Origin: Sulfobacillus thermosulfidooxidans
GTDB taxonomy: Bacteria > Bacillota > Sulfobacillia > Sulfobacillales > Sulfobacillaceae
Assembly (NCBI RefSeq): GCF_001280565.1
Contig: NZ_LGRO01000001.1
Span: 1-64,000, forward strand
DNA: 64,000 nt
Direction of reading: 5' to 3'
Part shown: piece after piece, positions 8,369 through 18,856 of the stretch
Numbering within the stretch: position 1 is the first letter of the stretch
How the letters are laid out: every line of letters begins with the position of its first letter
Position numbers and translations under genes: made by a program
The notes under the pieces: model-generated
Seen by the model: only the letters and a program-made list of their open reading frames with translations
Database searches by the model: none
Told to the model about the DNA's origin: nothing

Positions 8369-9245
8369 CAGCATATGGTACATTACCAAAGAAACAGGAC
8401 GCAATCTCATCCATAATGCATGGATGACCTTGGCTTCGGTTTCGACAGTGGCCATTTCCATGTTTGTGCTCTCGTTCTTTTTGGTGTTAACCGTGAATAT
8501 GAATCATGTCACGAGCGTGCTACAAAGTCAGGTGGAAATGCGGGTCTTTATCAAAACCCATGTGTCCCGTTCTCAAGAAATGGCATTATTGGCGCAGGCA
8601 AAACATTGGCCCGGGGTAAGAAAAATTCAGTTTTTTACCAAACAGCAAGCGGCGGCCCAGCTCAAAAAAGAATTTCCCAACCAGCAAGATTTGCTGACTT
8701 TGATATCGAAATCCAATCCATTATTCGATGGGTATAATGTCTATACGGAAAATCCCCAACAAATTCCTGGGTTAGCTAAACGCTTTGACCATCAAAAAAT
8801 TGTGCATAATGTCGTTTATGAGGGGCAAGTTGTCAACCGCTTATCCCGTCTATCGGTGGTTTTGAAGTGGGTGGGTTGGGGCATTGAGTTTTTATTAGGG
8901 TTGGCGACGCTCTTTATTATCGTCAACACGATTCGTTTAGCCGTATTTGCCCGCAGACGGGAAGTAGCCGTCATGAAATTGGTGGGAGCGACAGATTGGT
9001 TCATTCGTTGGCCGTTTGTGTTAGAGGGATTAGCCCTGGGCCTCGTGGGGGCTGTCGTTGCGGACATTATTGTAGCCCAAGGCTATCACTGGCTTCTTGT
9101 TGAAGCGAGTAACGCGCTGCCATTTTGGCCCATGGCACCGTTTCAGCAAGTGATGCACAAGACTTTAGATTTTACGTTGATTGGGGGACTTTTGGTCGGC
9201 GGATTGGCTAGTCTTGTGGCGCTCAGACGGTTCTTGCGCGTCTGA
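8352..9245 (+). CDS. ftsX: Cell division ABC transporter permease FtsX
   Basis: A 297-residue membrane protein with the FtsX layout: a cytoplasmic N-terminus, TM1 (about 25-48), a long extracellular domain (about 50-170), then three more helices containing the FtsX/MacB core with the conserved RREVAVMKLVGATDWFIRWPF stretch around residue 205. The external loop would contact and switch a wall hydrolase. ATG at 8352 is chosen because GAGAGGAG ends 3 bases before it; ATG at 8358 is an alternative. It lies within the end of ftsE. Confidence 0.94.
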   Translation: MAMSLSSIWYITKETGRNLIHNAWMTLASVSTVAISMFVLSFFLVLTVNMNHVTSVLQSQVEMRVFIKTHVSRSQEMALLAQAKHWPGVRKIQFFTKQQAAAQLKKEFPNQQDLLTLISKSNPLFDGYNVYTENPQQIPGLAKRFDHQKIVHNVVYEGQVVNRLSRLSVVLKWVGWGIEFLLGLATLFIIVNTIRLAVFARRREVAVMKLVGATDWFIRWPFVLEGLALGLVGAVVADIIVAQGYHWLLVEASNALPFWPMAPFQQVMHKTLDFTLIGGLLVGGLASLVALRRFLRV

Positions 9246-9259
9246 GTTTTGATAACGCG

Positions 9260-9268
9260 TGGTATAAT
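9260..9268 (+). promoter_or_regulatory. Extended -10 promoter of ctpA
   Basis: TGGTATAAT fits the TGnTATAAT extended -10 consensus exactly. It is 28 bases before the ctpA start, in the 51-base gap after ftsX. No good -35 at 16-18 bases is seen, which is normal for extended -10 promoters. It suggests that ctpA and perhaps the uvr genes have their own start of transcription. Confidence 0.6.
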
Positions 9269-9296
9269 GGCAGGGAGAAACTAAGGGAGGAACCCG

Positions 9297-10487
9297 ATGC
9301 GTTTTCCCAAATGGGGTCTTTGGCTGAGCGCGACACTGGTGTTAATGGCGGGATCCTCAGTCGGAACCTGGTATTGGTTAACCCAAGTCGATCCTGGCGT
9401 CCGGATTCCTGCCAGCATGCGGAACAATCCGGAATTCGCGCAGTTTGTCCAAACCTATCAGTTAATTCGCAGTAAGACCATTTGGTCGAATAGTCCCCAT
9501 CAATTATTGGCCGGTGCAATTAATGGGATGGTGGGGACTTTACATGATCAATTCTCGAATTATCTCTCGCCCTCCAGCAATAAGAATTTTAATGCATTGC
9601 TCAATCCCACATTTACCGGGATTGGAATTGAGGTCGAGCCTGAAGTCCATGACTTGCGTATTATGCAAGTCTTTCCGCATTCTCCGGCGGCATTAGCAGG
9701 ACTCAAACCCGGCGAACTGATCGTGGATGTCGACCATACTGCAGTAGCTCGTCTGAATCCTATTCAAGCCTTAAGCCGGATTCGGGGACCTGTGGGCACA
9801 TATGTGACCTTAACAGTCGAAGATCACAACCAGCTTCAAACCCACCGGATTGAACGCGAGAAAATCGCGTTGCCCACGGTGTTTAGTCAAATGATGCCTC
9901 ACCATATTGCCTATATGAACATCACAGAATTCGGCAATAACACCGGACAAGAGGCTACCCAACAATGGCACCAGTTACTTCACGAAGGTGCTCGGGGATT
10001 ACTATTGGATTTGCGCAACAATCCGGGAGGAGAAGTATCGCAAGCCTTGGAAGTGGCTAACTTGTTTGTGCCCAAAGGTCCGGTGGTGACATTAAAGTTT
10101 AAAAATCCGGCCGAGGATCAAACCCTCAATTCAGAGGGGCCAGGGACTTCACTTCCCATCGTGGTATTGGTTAACGGACAAACCGCATCCGCAGCAGAAA
10201 TATTGTCGGCAGCTATTCAAGAACGGCAGGGCGGTCTTTTAGTCGGCACGAGAACATATGGCAAGGGCATTGTGCAACAGGTCTTGTCATTGCCTGGGCA
10301 TGCGGCCTTAAAATTGACCGTGGCGCGCTATTACACACCGGATGGTCAATACATTGAGCATGTGGGACTGTCCCCTAATGTCTATGATCCTGAACCCATT
10401 GATGTAGTACCATCCAATAATCCCAACCAGGATCCCCAGTTGCAAAAGGCCATCGCGGTTCTCCTTCAGCACATGGCACATCGGTAA
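9297..10487 (+). CDS. ctpA: C-terminal processing serine protease (S41, CtpA)
   Basis: A 396-residue exported protease of family S41. An N-terminal signal-anchor (about 8-28) is followed by a helical region, a PDZ domain (about 105-190; GIGIEVEPEVHDLRI and PHSPAALAGLKPGE) and the S41 catalytic domain. The nucleophile is the Ser of NGQTASAAEI and the general base Lys lies in TRTYGKGIVQ, spaced as in CtpA/CtpB. Such enzymes clip exported proteins and regulators at the membrane. ATG at 9297 has GGGAGG upstream. It sits between ftsEX and uvrB, 21 bases before the latter. No C-terminal peptidoglycan-binding domain is seen. Confidence 0.92.
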   Translation: MRFPKWGLWLSATLVLMAGSSVGTWYWLTQVDPGVRIPASMRNNPEFAQFVQTYQLIRSKTIWSNSPHQLLAGAINGMVGTLHDQFSNYLSPSSNKNFNALLNPTFTGIGIEVEPEVHDLRIMQVFPHSPAALAGLKPGELIVDVDHTAVARLNPIQALSRIRGPVGTYVTLTVEDHNQLQTHRIEREKIALPTVFSQMMPHHIAYMNITEFGNNTGQEATQQWHQLLHEGARGLLLDLRNNPGGEVSQALEVANLFVPKGPVVTLKFKNPAEDQTLNSEGPGTSLPIVVLVNGQTASAAEILSAAIQERQGGLLVGTRTYGKGIVQQVLSLPGHAALKLTVARYYTPDGQYIEHVGLSPNVYDPEPIDVVPSNNPNQDPQLQKAIAVLLQHMAHR

Positions 10488-10508
10488 GTGTTTGAGAAAG
10501 GATAAAGG

Positions 10509-12521
10509 ATGGGCGTATTTCAATTAGTCAGTCCCTATGAGCCTCAGGGTGATCAGCCCAAAGCCATTGATGCCTTGGTCCGCGGCATTCAACAGAATTT
10601 GGGCCAGCAAGTTCTATTGGGCGTCACCGGATCGGGCAAGACCTTTACCATGGCGAATATCATCCAACGGGTGAATCGGCCAACATTGGTCATGGCGCCC
10701 AACAAGACCTTAGCCGCGCAGTTGGCGGGAGAGCTCAAAGCCTTCTTTCCCCATAACGCGGTCGAATATTTTATTAGTTACTATGATTATTATCAACCGG
10801 AAGCCTACGTGCCTCAAACCGATCTGTATATCGAAAAAGATTCTCAAATTAATGATGAAATCGATAAACTGAGACACTCGGCGACCTCTGCCTTGCTTGA
10901 ACGACCGGATGTCATTATTGTGGCGAGCGTTTCCTGTATTTATGGTTTAGGATCTCCGGAGGATTACCGACAATTGGTGTTGTCCCTAAGGGTTGGCATG
11001 GAACGGGAACGCGACAGTATTTTACGTAAGTTAGTGGAAATTCAATATGACCGCAATGATGTCAACTTTGTTCGCGGCAAATTTCGAGTTCGCGGTGACG
11101 TTATCGAAATTTTTCCGGCTAACCAAAGCGAGCAAGCAATTCGTGTAGAAATGTTTGGGGACGAAATTGAACGCATTCGTGAATTTGATCCTCTCACCGG
11201 AGAAATTATTGGGGACCGGGATCATGTTGCGATTTATCCGGCCTCCCACTATGTCATGGGTCAAGACCGGTTAAGACCGGCGATTTTGAGTATTCAACAA
11301 GAATTAGACGAGCGGCTTAAAGAATTGAAAGATTTAGGAAAAGATCTTGAGGCGCAACGGTTGGAACAACGCACGCGCTATGATTTAGAAATGCTGGAAG
11401 AAGTCGGCTTTTGCTCAGGCATTGAAAATTATGCCAGGCATTTCACCGGACGCCCTCCTGGTGCTCCCCCGTATACACTCTTGGATTATTTTCCCCATCC
11501 CTTTTTAACCATTATTGATGAGTCCCATGTCACCGTACCCCAGATTCGGGGCATGTATGCGGGGGATATTTCGCGAAAAACGACCTTGGTCGAGCATGGA
11601 TTTCGTTTGCCCTCGGCTTTGGACAACCGCCCGTTGCGTTTTGATGAATTTTTACACAGTATTGATCAAGTGATTTATGTATCAGCAACTCCCGGCCCTT
11701 ACGAATTACAAGTCGCCGAACAAGTGGTGGAGCAGATTGTCCGTCCGACTGGGCTCGTCGACCCGCCTATTGTGGTGAAACCCACAATGGGACAAATTGA
11801 CGATTTGTTGGCGGAAATTCGTCAGCGTGTCTTTAAGTCTCAACGCGTGTTGGTCACGACCCTTACCAAGCGAATGGCGGAAGATTTGACCGAATATCTG
11901 CGAGAAAACCAGGTGCGGGTTCGATATCTCCATTCCGATATCGACGCGCTCGAGCGGATGGCCATTATTCGTGACTTACGGCTCGGCGAGTTTGATGTGT
12001 TGGTAGGTATTAACTTGTTGCGTGAAGGACTAGACCTGCCTGAAGTGGGACTGGTGGCCATTTTGGATGCCGACAAAGAAGGCTATTTACGTTCGGTCAC
12101 GTCTTTGGTGCAAACCATTGGCCGCGCCGCGAGAAACTTGGAAGGTCAAGTGATTATGTACGCAGACAAAATCACGGACTCGATGCGTAAGGCTATCGAT
12201 GAAACCGACCGCCGGCGTGCGATACAACAAGAATATAACGAGGTGCATCACATTACGCCGAAGGGCATTGTTAAAGAAGTGCGGGATGTCATCCAAGCAA
12301 CAAAGGCTGTGGAAGATCCACCCGATAGGGGTAAATCGATTAAAGAGATGACCCTGCGGGAACGCACGGAGTTAGCCAAGAAGTTGCGGAAAGAAATGAA
12401 AGAAGCCAGCCGCAATTGGGAATTTGAACGGGCGGCCATGTTGCGGGATATGCTCATGGAACTCGAAAATGAGCGGCCAATTAAGGCCGTGTCGGGAGGG
12501 AAAAAGAAAGACCATGGCTAA
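10509..12521 (+). CDS. uvrB: Excinuclease ABC subunit B
   Basis: A 670-residue DNA damage-verifying helicase-like subunit of nucleotide excision repair. Walker [10 protein letters not shown] (38-46), the [10 protein letters not shown] beta-hairpin segment (about 95-105) that clamps DNA, the DEAD-like IIDESH, motif [11 protein letters not shown], and a C-terminal UVR domain (about 615-655; [22 protein letters not shown]) that binds UvrC are all visible. It is followed by uvrA with an 8-base overlap and then uvrC, a compact uvrBAC repair operon. ATG at 10509 is preceded by AAAGGAT. Confidence 0.97.
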   Translation: MGVFQLVSPYEPQGDQPKAIDALVRGIQQNLGQQVLLGVTGSGKTFTMANIIQRVNRPTLVMAPNKTLAAQLAGELKAFFPHNAVEYFISYYDYYQPEAYVPQTDLYIEKDSQINDEIDKLRHSATSALLERPDVIIVASVSCIYGLGSPEDYRQLVLSLRVGMERERDSILRKLVEIQYDRNDVNFVRGKFRVRGDVIEIFPANQSEQAIRVEMFGDEIERIREFDPLTGEIIGDRDHVAIYPASHYVMGQDRLRPAILSIQQELDERLKELKDLGKDLEAQRLEQRTRYDLEMLEEVGFCSGIENYARHFTGRPPGAPPYTLLDYFPHPFLTIIDESHVTVPQIRGMYAGDISRKTTLVEHGFRLPSALDNRPLRFDEFLHSIDQVIYVSATPGPYELQVAEQVVEQIVRPTGLVDPPIVVKPTMGQIDDLLAEIRQRVFKSQRVLVTTLTKRMAEDLTEYLRENQVRVRYLHSDIDALERMAIIRDLRLGEFDVLVGINLLREGLDLPEVGLVAILDADKEGYLRSVTSLVQTIGRAARNLEGQVIMYADKITDSMRKAIDETDRRRAIQQEYNEVHHITPKGIVKEVRDVIQATKAVEDPPDRGKSIKEMTLRERTELAKKLRKEMKEASRNWEFERAAMLRDMLMELENERPIKAVSGGKKKDHG

Positions 12522-15351
12522 GCATGTGATTGCCATTCACGGAGCACGGCAACACAATTTAAAGAATATTTCCGTCGACATCCCCCGTGACAAATTGGTT
12601 GTTATTACGGGCGTTTCGGGATCGGGGAAATCCTCTTTGGCATTTGATACGATCTATGCCGAAGGACAAAGGCGCTACGTGGAGTCATTGTCGAGTTATG
12701 CACGCCAATTCTTGGGGCAAATGGATAAACCGGACGTGGATAGTATCGATGGCTTATCCCCTGCCATATCGATTGACCAGAAGACGACGAGCCATAATCC
12801 CCGAAGTACAGTGGGCACGGTAACAGAAATTTATGATTATCTTCGGTTGTTGTACGCGCGGGTTGGTACACCGCACTGTCCACAGTGCGGAGAACGGATT
12901 AGCCAACAAACGATTGAACAAATGGTCGACCGCATTGTGGAAAAACCGGAAGGGACACGTCTAGAAATTCGCGCCCCCATTATTCGTGGCCGGAAAGGAA
13001 GTCACGAAAAAGTTTTTGATCAACTGCGGCAACAAGGATTTACCCGGGCCCGGGTGGATCAGGCTTTAATTGAAATCGAAAATCCTCCCGTCTTAAATAA
13101 GAATAAAAAGCACGATATCGCCGCTATTGTCGACCGGATCGTGGTGCGGCCCAACATTCAGCACCGCTTGGCGGAATCGTTGGAACAGGCGCTCGAGATA
13201 AGTGGAGGACTGGCAGAAGTGGGCGAACCCGATGGTCCTAGTGAGTTATATTCAAGGGAGCTCGCTTGTCCACATTGTGGCATTTCCTTAGAGGAACTCA
13301 CGCCACGGATGTTTTCGTTTAATGCCCCCTATGGGTCTTGTCCCGATTGTATGGGCCTTGGCTATAAACTAGAACCTGATCCCGAGTTGATCGTGCCAAA
13401 TCCCACGTTATCCATTAATGAAGGAGCCATTGCCCCGTTTTTCCGGGCCCCGACCCGGTTTTACATGGATTTGTTAGCAAAGGTTTTTGAGGATGCGGGC
13501 TATTCTTTAGATGTCCCGTTTAAAGATTTGCCGCAGGAGGCCCAGCAGATTGTGTTTTATGGCTATCCGAAGACCTTGCCCTTTCATTACGAAGGCGTTT
13601 TTGGGAATCATGTGCATATGACCCGGTACCAAGGCGTTATTCCGATTCTTGCCAAGCGTCATAAGGAATCGAGTAGTGAAAGCGCACGCCAGGACGTTGA
13701 AGAATATATGAGCTCAAAACCCTGTGCAACCTGCCAAGGCAAACGGCTCAAACCCGAGGTGTTGGCGGTGACCATTGGTGATATGTCCATTGCGGATTTA
13801 ACCGACCTATCCGTGCGTAAAGCCCGAGAATTTTTGCGCTCTTTAACCTGGAACGAACGCGAACAAATGATTGCGGGACCTATTTTGAAAGAAGTCGATG
13901 AACGGTTAAGTTTTTTGATTGATGTGGGTCTTGGTTATTTGACCTTGTCCCGGGCAGCGGGGACGTTGTCGGGGGGAGAAGCTCAGCGAATCCGCTTGGC
14001 TACGCAAATTGGTTCGTCATTGGTGGGAGTCTTATATATCTTGGACGAGCCTTCAATTGGCCTTCATCAGCGAGACAATGACCGGCTCATTGCGACATTG
14101 AAACGACTTAGGGACCTGGGTAATACCGTATTAGTCGTTGAGCATGATGAAGATACTATGTTAGCAGCAGATTATTTAATTGACGTGGGTCCGGGACCAG
14201 GAATTTATGGGGGCCAGATTGTGGCTCACGGCACTCCCGAAGAAGTGATGGCCAATCCAGCAAGCTTGACGGGACAATACTTATCCGGACAAAAAGAAAT
14301 ACCCATGCCTAAAGTCCCCCGCGAACCCCAAGACAGATGGCTGACGATCGTCGGTGCGCGTGAACACAATTTGAAAAACATTACGGTGAAAATTCCTTTG
14401 GGGCTCATGGTCGTGGTCACTGGCGTATCGGGATCGGGAAAGTCGACGCTCGTCAATGAAATCATTCGTAAGCAACTGGAAGTCACACTCAATAAAGCGA
14501 GGAGTCGGCGCATCGGTGAACATGACTCGATTACCGGCTTAGAGTATTTAGATAAAGTCATCGCGATTGACCAAAGTCCTATTGGCCGGACTCCGCGTTC
14601 CAATCCGGCGACCTATACTGGCGCCTTTGATTTGATCCGGGAAATTTTTGCGAATACCACTGAGGCGAATATTCGTGGGTATAAAGCCGGACGGTTTTCA
14701 TTTAACGTGCGCGGGGGACGCTGTGAGGCCTGTAAGGGAGATGGGATTTTGAAGATTGAAATGCATTTTCTCCCCGATATTTATGTCCCCTGTGAAGTTT
14801 GCAAAGGGACGCGTTACAATCGCGAGACCTTGGAAGTGCACTACCGTGGCAAAACCATTGCGGATGTGCTGGACATGACCGTCGATGAAGCGTTGGACTT
14901 CTTTCAACATCATTCTCGTTTAAAAAGAAAATTAGAGACGTTGCGCGATGTGGGATTAGGTTATGTGCGCTTAGGCCAAAGTGCGACGACATTATCCGGA
15001 GGCGAAGCTCAACGGGTAAAATTGGCGACCGAACTTTCCAGACGTTCGGAAGGCCGCACCCTCTATATCTTAGATGAACCCACGACAGGGCTTCATCAAG
15101 AAGATATTCGCCATTTACTGGACGTGTTGCAACGTTTAGTCTCGCAAGGTGATACCGTGTTAGTTATTGAGCATAATCTGGATGTTATCAAAACTGCGGA
15201 CTGGATCATTGATTTAGGTCCAGAAGGCGGCGATTTAGGGGGAGAGATTGTCGCTGAGGGTCCTGTGAAGGAAATTATTGCCTCCGAAAGATCTTATACC
15301 GGTCAGTTTTTGGCGCGGCATTTACAACGTCGGCAAATGGTTCAGCCCTAA
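12514..15351 (+). CDS. uvrA: Excinuclease ABC subunit A
   Basis: A 945-residue damage-recognition ATPase. Two ABC modules each have Walker A (GVSGSGKSS near residue 33, GVSGSGKST near 646) and signature [11 protein letters not shown] / [11 protein letters not shown]. Zinc-binding cysteine pairs are seen: CPQC near 121 with CPHCG and CPDC near 255-280, and RCEACKGDG with [10 protein letters not shown] near 737-765. ATG at 12514 lies inside the last codons of uvrB and has GGGAGG 13 bases upstream; it gives the usual N-terminus ([12 protein letters not shown]). Confidence 0.97.
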   Translation: MAKHVIAIHGARQHNLKNISVDIPRDKLVVITGVSGSGKSSLAFDTIYAEGQRRYVESLSSYARQFLGQMDKPDVDSIDGLSPAISIDQKTTSHNPRSTVGTVTEIYDYLRLLYARVGTPHCPQCGERISQQTIEQMVDRIVEKPEGTRLEIRAPIIRGRKGSHEKVFDQLRQQGFTRARVDQALIEIENPPVLNKNKKHDIAAIVDRIVVRPNIQHRLAESLEQALEISGGLAEVGEPDGPSELYSRELACPHCGISLEELTPRMFSFNAPYGSCPDCMGLGYKLEPDPELIVPNPTLSINEGAIAPFFRAPTRFYMDLLAKVFEDAGYSLDVPFKDLPQEAQQIVFYGYPKTLPFHYEGVFGNHVHMTRYQGVIPILAKRHKESSSESARQDVEEYMSSKPCATCQGKRLKPEVLAVTIGDMSIADLTDLSVRKAREFLRSLTWNEREQMIAGPILKEVDERLSFLIDVGLGYLTLSRAAGTLSGGEAQRIRLATQIGSSLVGVLYILDEPSIGLHQRDNDRLIATLKRLRDLGNTVLVVEHDEDTMLAADYLIDVGPGPGIYGGQIVAHGTPEEVMANPASLTGQYLSGQKEIPMPKVPREPQDRWLTIVGAREHNLKNITVKIPLGLMVVVTGVSGSGKSTLVNEIIRKQLEVTLNKARSRRIGEHDSITGLEYLDKVIAIDQSPIGRTPRSNPATYTGAFDLIREIFANTTEANIRGYKAGRFSFNVRGGRCEACKGDGILKIEMHFLPDIYVPCEVCKGTRYNRETLEVHYRGKTIADVLDMTVDEALDFFQHHSRLKRKLETLRDVGLGYVRLGQSATTLSGGEAQRVKLATELSRRSEGRTLYILDEPTTGLHQEDIRHLLDVLQRLVSQGDTVLVIEHNLDVIKTADWIIDLGPEGGDLGGEIVAEGPVKEIIASERSYTGQFLARHLQRRQMVQP

Positions 15352-15408
15352 AATAACGAAGATAGCCGGCAAGTGCATGTGAGGGGAGTGGCAAGAAAGG
15401 CAGAGGGT

Positions 15409-17292
15409 ATGATGACATTATCAGAACACCTAGAAGAAAAACGCCAACTACTTCCGGATAAACCCGGTGTCTATCTGATGAAAGACCACGAAGGGCACGT
15501 CATTTATGTTGGGAAAGCCGTCAATTTAAAACAACGAGTCCGAAGTTATTTCCAAGAAGCGAGCCGGCTTTTGCCAAAAGTGGCGGCGATGATGCGCCAT
15601 GTGGAAGATTTTGAAATTATTACGACCGATACTGAAGTCGAAGCCTTGATCTTGGAAGCCACGCTCATTAAAAAATACCGGCCGCATTACAATATCCGGT
15701 TAAAAGATGATAAGGCTTACCCATATATCCGTTTGACATGGGAGGAAGATTTTCCGCGGCTCATTATTGCCAGACGCCCTGATAATTCTGGAAGTCGCTA
15801 TTTTGGCCCGTATACCCGGGCACAAAGTGTGCATGAAACGATTCGTCTCTTACGCCATATTTTTCCTATTCGGAATTGCACGAACCAGAAATTTAAAAAT
15901 GCGGTTCGCCCTTGTCTGGAATATCATATTAAACGGTGTCCGGGTCCTTGTCAGGCTTTGATCGACAAAGCGAGTTACCGGGACATGATGAAAAATGTGG
16001 AATGGTTTTTAGAAGGCAAGGTCGACGCCGTAGAAAAATCCTTAGTGAAGGAATTAAACCACGCGGCAGAAGAGCTGGAATTTGAAAAAGCGGCGAAATT
16101 GCGCGACCAGGTTATGGCCATTCGGGAAATCACGGCGCAACAAAAGGTTTCTGCGGAAGCGGGACGAAATTTGGATGCGATTAGCTGGGCCTTGAGCAAT
16201 CAAGATGCTTATTTACAGGTATTTATGGTGCGCGATGGTCGGCTCATTGGGCGGGAGTCATTTACGTTAACCGGTGTCGACGGGACCGATGAAAAAGAAT
16301 TGGCGCACGCCTTTTTAATGCAATATTATGACCGGGCACGAGACATTCCCCAGGAAATTCTGATTGAACGCCTCCCTCCCGATGATAGTCAAATTGCTGC
16401 ATGGCTTCGCGACAAACGCGGAGGCAAGGTTGAATTGAAAGTCCCCGTGCGGGGGGAGAAACAACGGCTGTTAGCCATGGTCCGGCAAAATGCGACGATT
16501 GCCCGCGATGAAGCACTCCGGCGAATGGAAATCAAAGAACGAGACCGCGAACGGGCCTTGTTGGAGATTCAGCAAACCCTAGGTCTCCCCGAATTTCCCC
16601 GCCGGATGGAGTGTTACGATATTTCTAATACCCAAGGGACCGAATCCGTCGCGTCTATGGTCGTTTTCACCGATGGCAGGCCGGATAAAAGCCAATACCG
16701 GCGCTTTAAAATTCAGAGTGTGGAAGGCCCCAATGACTTTTTATCCATGAAAGAAGTCATAACCCGGCGATTTCATCATCAAGCGCAAGATGCCAAACAA
16801 ATGGGTAAAAGTCACTTTGCCAAAACCCCCAACTTGGTGATTATCGATGGAGGCCGTGGCCAGCTCGGATATGCCTATCAGGCGATGCGCGAATTAAATG
16901 TGGCAGATATTCCCGTCTTTGGTTTAGCCAAGCAACATGAGTGGCTATTTGAACCAGACCGTGCTGAACCCATTATTCTTGATCGCGATTCCGCTGGCCT
17001 CAAACTCTTGATGCATCTCCGGGATGAAGCCCACCGGTTTGCGATTACATATCACCGTAAACTCCGGACTAAACGCAACCTCGCCTCGATCTTAGATGAC
17101 ATCGAGGGTATTGGCCCGGCACGCAAGAAAATTCTGCGGCAAACTTACGGCGATTTGGAAGCCATTTCGCAAGCGAGTGTCGACGAATTGGCGGAATTAC
17201 CCAAAATGACGCGCCCTGCAGCGGAAGCCGTCAAACGCTATCTCGATGAACATTTTAAGCCGAGTGACGAGGGAAAACGGGTGCCGGAATAA
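15409..17292 (+). CDS. uvrC: Excinuclease ABC subunit C
   Basis: A dual-incision nuclease of about 628 residues. The N-terminal GIY-YIG domain (PGVYLMKD and IYVGKA) makes the 3' cut, a Cys-rich patch (CTNQ, CLEYHIKRCPGPC) follows, then a UVR domain (FEKAAKLRDQV) that meets UvrB, an RNase H-like domain (CYDISNTQG, IDGGRGQL, LAKQHE) that makes the 5' cut, and C-terminal helix-hairpin-helix motifs (IEGIGPARKKIL). ATG at 15409 with AAAGG upstream gives the usual family start; in-frame GTG codons at 15373-15388 would add up to 12 residues and are less likely. Confidence 0.95.
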   Translation: MMTLSEHLEEKRQLLPDKPGVYLMKDHEGHVIYVGKAVNLKQRVRSYFQEASRLLPKVAAMMRHVEDFEIITTDTEVEALILEATLIKKYRPHYNIRLKDDKAYPYIRLTWEEDFPRLIIARRPDNSGSRYFGPYTRAQSVHETIRLLRHIFPIRNCTNQKFKNAVRPCLEYHIKRCPGPCQALIDKASYRDMMKNVEWFLEGKVDAVEKSLVKELNHAAEELEFEKAAKLRDQVMAIREITAQQKVSAEAGRNLDAISWALSNQDAYLQVFMVRDGRLIGRESFTLTGVDGTDEKELAHAFLMQYYDRARDIPQEILIERLPPDDSQIAAWLRDKRGGKVELKVPVRGEKQRLLAMVRQNATIARDEALRRMEIKERDRERALLEIQQTLGLPEFPRRMECYDISNTQGTESVASMVVFTDGRPDKSQYRRFKIQSVEGPNDFLSMKEVITRRFHHQAQDAKQMGKSHFAKTPNLVIIDGGRGQLGYAYQAMRELNVADIPVFGLAKQHEWLFEPDRAEPIILDRDSAGLKLLMHLRDEAHRFAITYHRKLRTKRNLASILDDIEGIGPARKKILRQTYGDLEAISQASVDELAELPKMTRPAAEAVKRYLDEHFKPSDEGKRVPE

Positions 17293-17342
17293 GGATTCAA
17301 CGATATTATGGGAAGAGTACAGGAGGGGGAAGGGGAGAGACT

Positions 17343-17684
17343 ATGCGGTGGTTAACGGTCTGGATTGCTTCGGCGATTGGACTCGCGGTGGTAAGTCATA
17401 TACACTTAGGCATTATGGCTAAGAGTACGGAGGCTATTATCGTCGCCTCTTTTGTTTTAGGCTTGGTTAATACGACGATTAAGCCCATCGTGAAACTCCT
17501 GACTTTGCCCATTAACTTGCTGACCTTCGGTCTTTTTGGATGGGTTATCAATGCCTTAATGCTGTGGCTGGTTTCGGCTATTGTCCCTGGCTTTATTGTG
17601 CACGGATTCGGCGCGGCCTTTTGGGGTGCATTAATTTTGTCGATTGTATCGGGGGTTGTAGGTTGGATAATCAGGTACGCATAA
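17343..17684 (+). CDS. YvlD-like small membrane protein (phage holin 4 superfamily)
   Basis: A 113-residue protein made almost entirely of four transmembrane helices, with the family core IKPIVKLLTLPINLLTFGLF and NALMLWLVSAIVPGF. These proteins are common in Bacillota and cyanobacteria; despite the name they are not tied to prophages and their function is not settled. ATG at 17343 is preceded by GGAGGGGGAAGGGGAG. It overlaps the start of the following HAD hydrolase gene. Confidence 0.85.
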   Translation: MRWLTVWIASAIGLAVVSHIHLGIMAKSTEAIIVASFVLGLVNTTIKPIVKLLTLPINLLTFGLFGWVINALMLWLVSAIVPGFIVHGFGAAFWGALILSIVSGVVGWIIRYA

Positions 17685-18511
17685 AGTTATTAGTGTTAGA
17701 TTTAGACGGCACTGTGCTGCGCTCAGATGGTTCGTTATCAGAGGCATTAGTGAAGGCGGTGAATCAGGCGAAGGACCACGGTATTGCCGTCATTTTGGCC
17801 ACAGGCCGGATGGTCCGTTCAGCAGAACCTTATTGGCTACAGTTACAACTGGGCACGGGACCGTTAATTGCGTATAACGGGAGTATGGTTGTGGAAATGC
17901 CTCGGCAAAATCCATGGTTTACCTGGCATCTCACGGAAGATGTGGCGCGGTTTGTCATTCAAGAAGCTTTAGATGCAGACATTCTCACCCAGGTATATGT
18001 CGGCAACGAATTATGGCTATCCAGAGAAGATGAGCGAGCTCAACATTATATTACAGTGAATCATATTCCCGGTGACGTAAAATCCCGTGAAGGGCTTCTC
18101 ACCTGGCCCTCACCGCCGATTAAAATTTTGTTGCAAGATGATCCAGATAAATTGGATCAGTTTCGTCTCCGCATTTCTCCAGAAGTCTTGGGATTACAGG
18201 GAAGAATTTTTAAATCGCAAGCGGATTATTTAGAAATTGTTCCGGCCGGTGTGGGCAAAGGACCGGCGTTGGCAAAAGTCGCTGAACGTTTGCATTTGTC
18301 CCCACAGCACATCATGGCGATTGGCGATGCTGAAAATGACGTCGACATGTTGAAATGGGTGGGAATGGGCGTAGCAATGGGTCAGGCACCGGATTTGGTG
18401 AAGCGTGCCGCCAACGTTGTCACTAAGAGCGTTGATCAGGATGGGGCAGCTTATGCGATTTACCGGTGGTTATTAGAGCCGATGCAAGGTTTTCACGAAA
18501 TGCAGCACTGA
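17663..18511 (+). CDS. Cof-type HAD-IIB family phosphatase
   Basis: A phosphatase of about 283 residues. HAD motif I is LLVLDLDGTVL near the N-terminus, motif II is in VILATGRM, motif III is the conserved Lys of GVGKGPAL, and motif IV is IGDAENDVDMLKW. The large C2B cap lies between motifs II and III, which defines HAD-IIB (Cof/YidA type). These enzymes dephosphorylate sugar phosphates, FMN or pyridoxal phosphate; the substrate here is unknown. The start is taken as TTG at 17663, 7 bases after GGGGG, overlapping the end of the upstream gene by 22 bases; no ATG or GTG fits. Confidence 0.85.
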   Translation: MDNQVRIKLLVLDLDGTVLRSDGSLSEALVKAVNQAKDHGIAVILATGRMVRSAEPYWLQLQLGTGPLIAYNGSMVVEMPRQNPWFTWHLTEDVARFVIQEALDADILTQVYVGNELWLSREDERAQHYITVNHIPGDVKSREGLLTWPSPPIKILLQDDPDKLDQFRLRISPEVLGLQGRIFKSQADYLEIVPAGVGKGPALAKVAERLHLSPQHIMAIGDAENDVDMLKWVGMGVAMGQAPDLVKRAANVVTKSVDQDGAAYAIYRWLLEPMQGFHEMQH

Positions 18512-18718
18512 GACCAATGCTTGCTGTCCCCATGGCAGTCGCCAAATCAGATAGAGCGTGGTGAAGGTCAAGGTAATGGAAAAGGCCCAAGCAAATTCCC
18601 GCTCCATTCGGCGCTGCTGAGCCATGCGTTTAAGATCCGCCCGTGAAACCCGTTCAACGGTAAAGGACGATTCGGATTTGTTCTGACGGGCACGCCTGGA
18701 TAATTCGGATGTCGCCAT
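18473..18718 (-). CDS. Small membrane protein of unknown function
   Basis: An 81-residue protein with a charged N-terminal half rich in Arg and Lys (ADLKRMAQQRRMEREF) and one hydrophobic helix (about 43-60, WAFSITLTFTTLYLIW). The ATG at 18718 has an excellent GGGAGGG site 5 bases upstream on the minus strand, which is the main reason to accept it as real. Its last 39 bases overlap, tail to tail, the end of the HAD phosphatase gene. It is divergent from rapZ. Not recognised as a named family. The basic N-terminus followed by a single helix resembles membrane-tethered division or wall-associated small proteins, but that is only an analogy. Confidence 0.65.
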   Translation of the reverse strand: MATSELSRRARQNKSESSFTVERVSRADLKRMAQQRRMEREFAWAFSITLTFTTLYLIWRLPWGQQALVSVLHFVKTLHRL

Positions 18719-18856
18719 AATAGCCCTCCCGAGAGAAACTCTTTGGGGTATTATTCGACAAGAAGCGAATTTTTCCTGTTAACGTCGTGACGAAATTACA
18801 AGTTTGTCGGCAGAAGTCATGAGCTTGCGGCAAAATTTAGGTGAGGCCAAATCGGA

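Noticed and set aside
17540-17662. Upstream ATG start for the HAD phosphatase
   Set aside because: It would add 41 residues read out of frame from the middle of the YvlD-like gene and without homology to the family.
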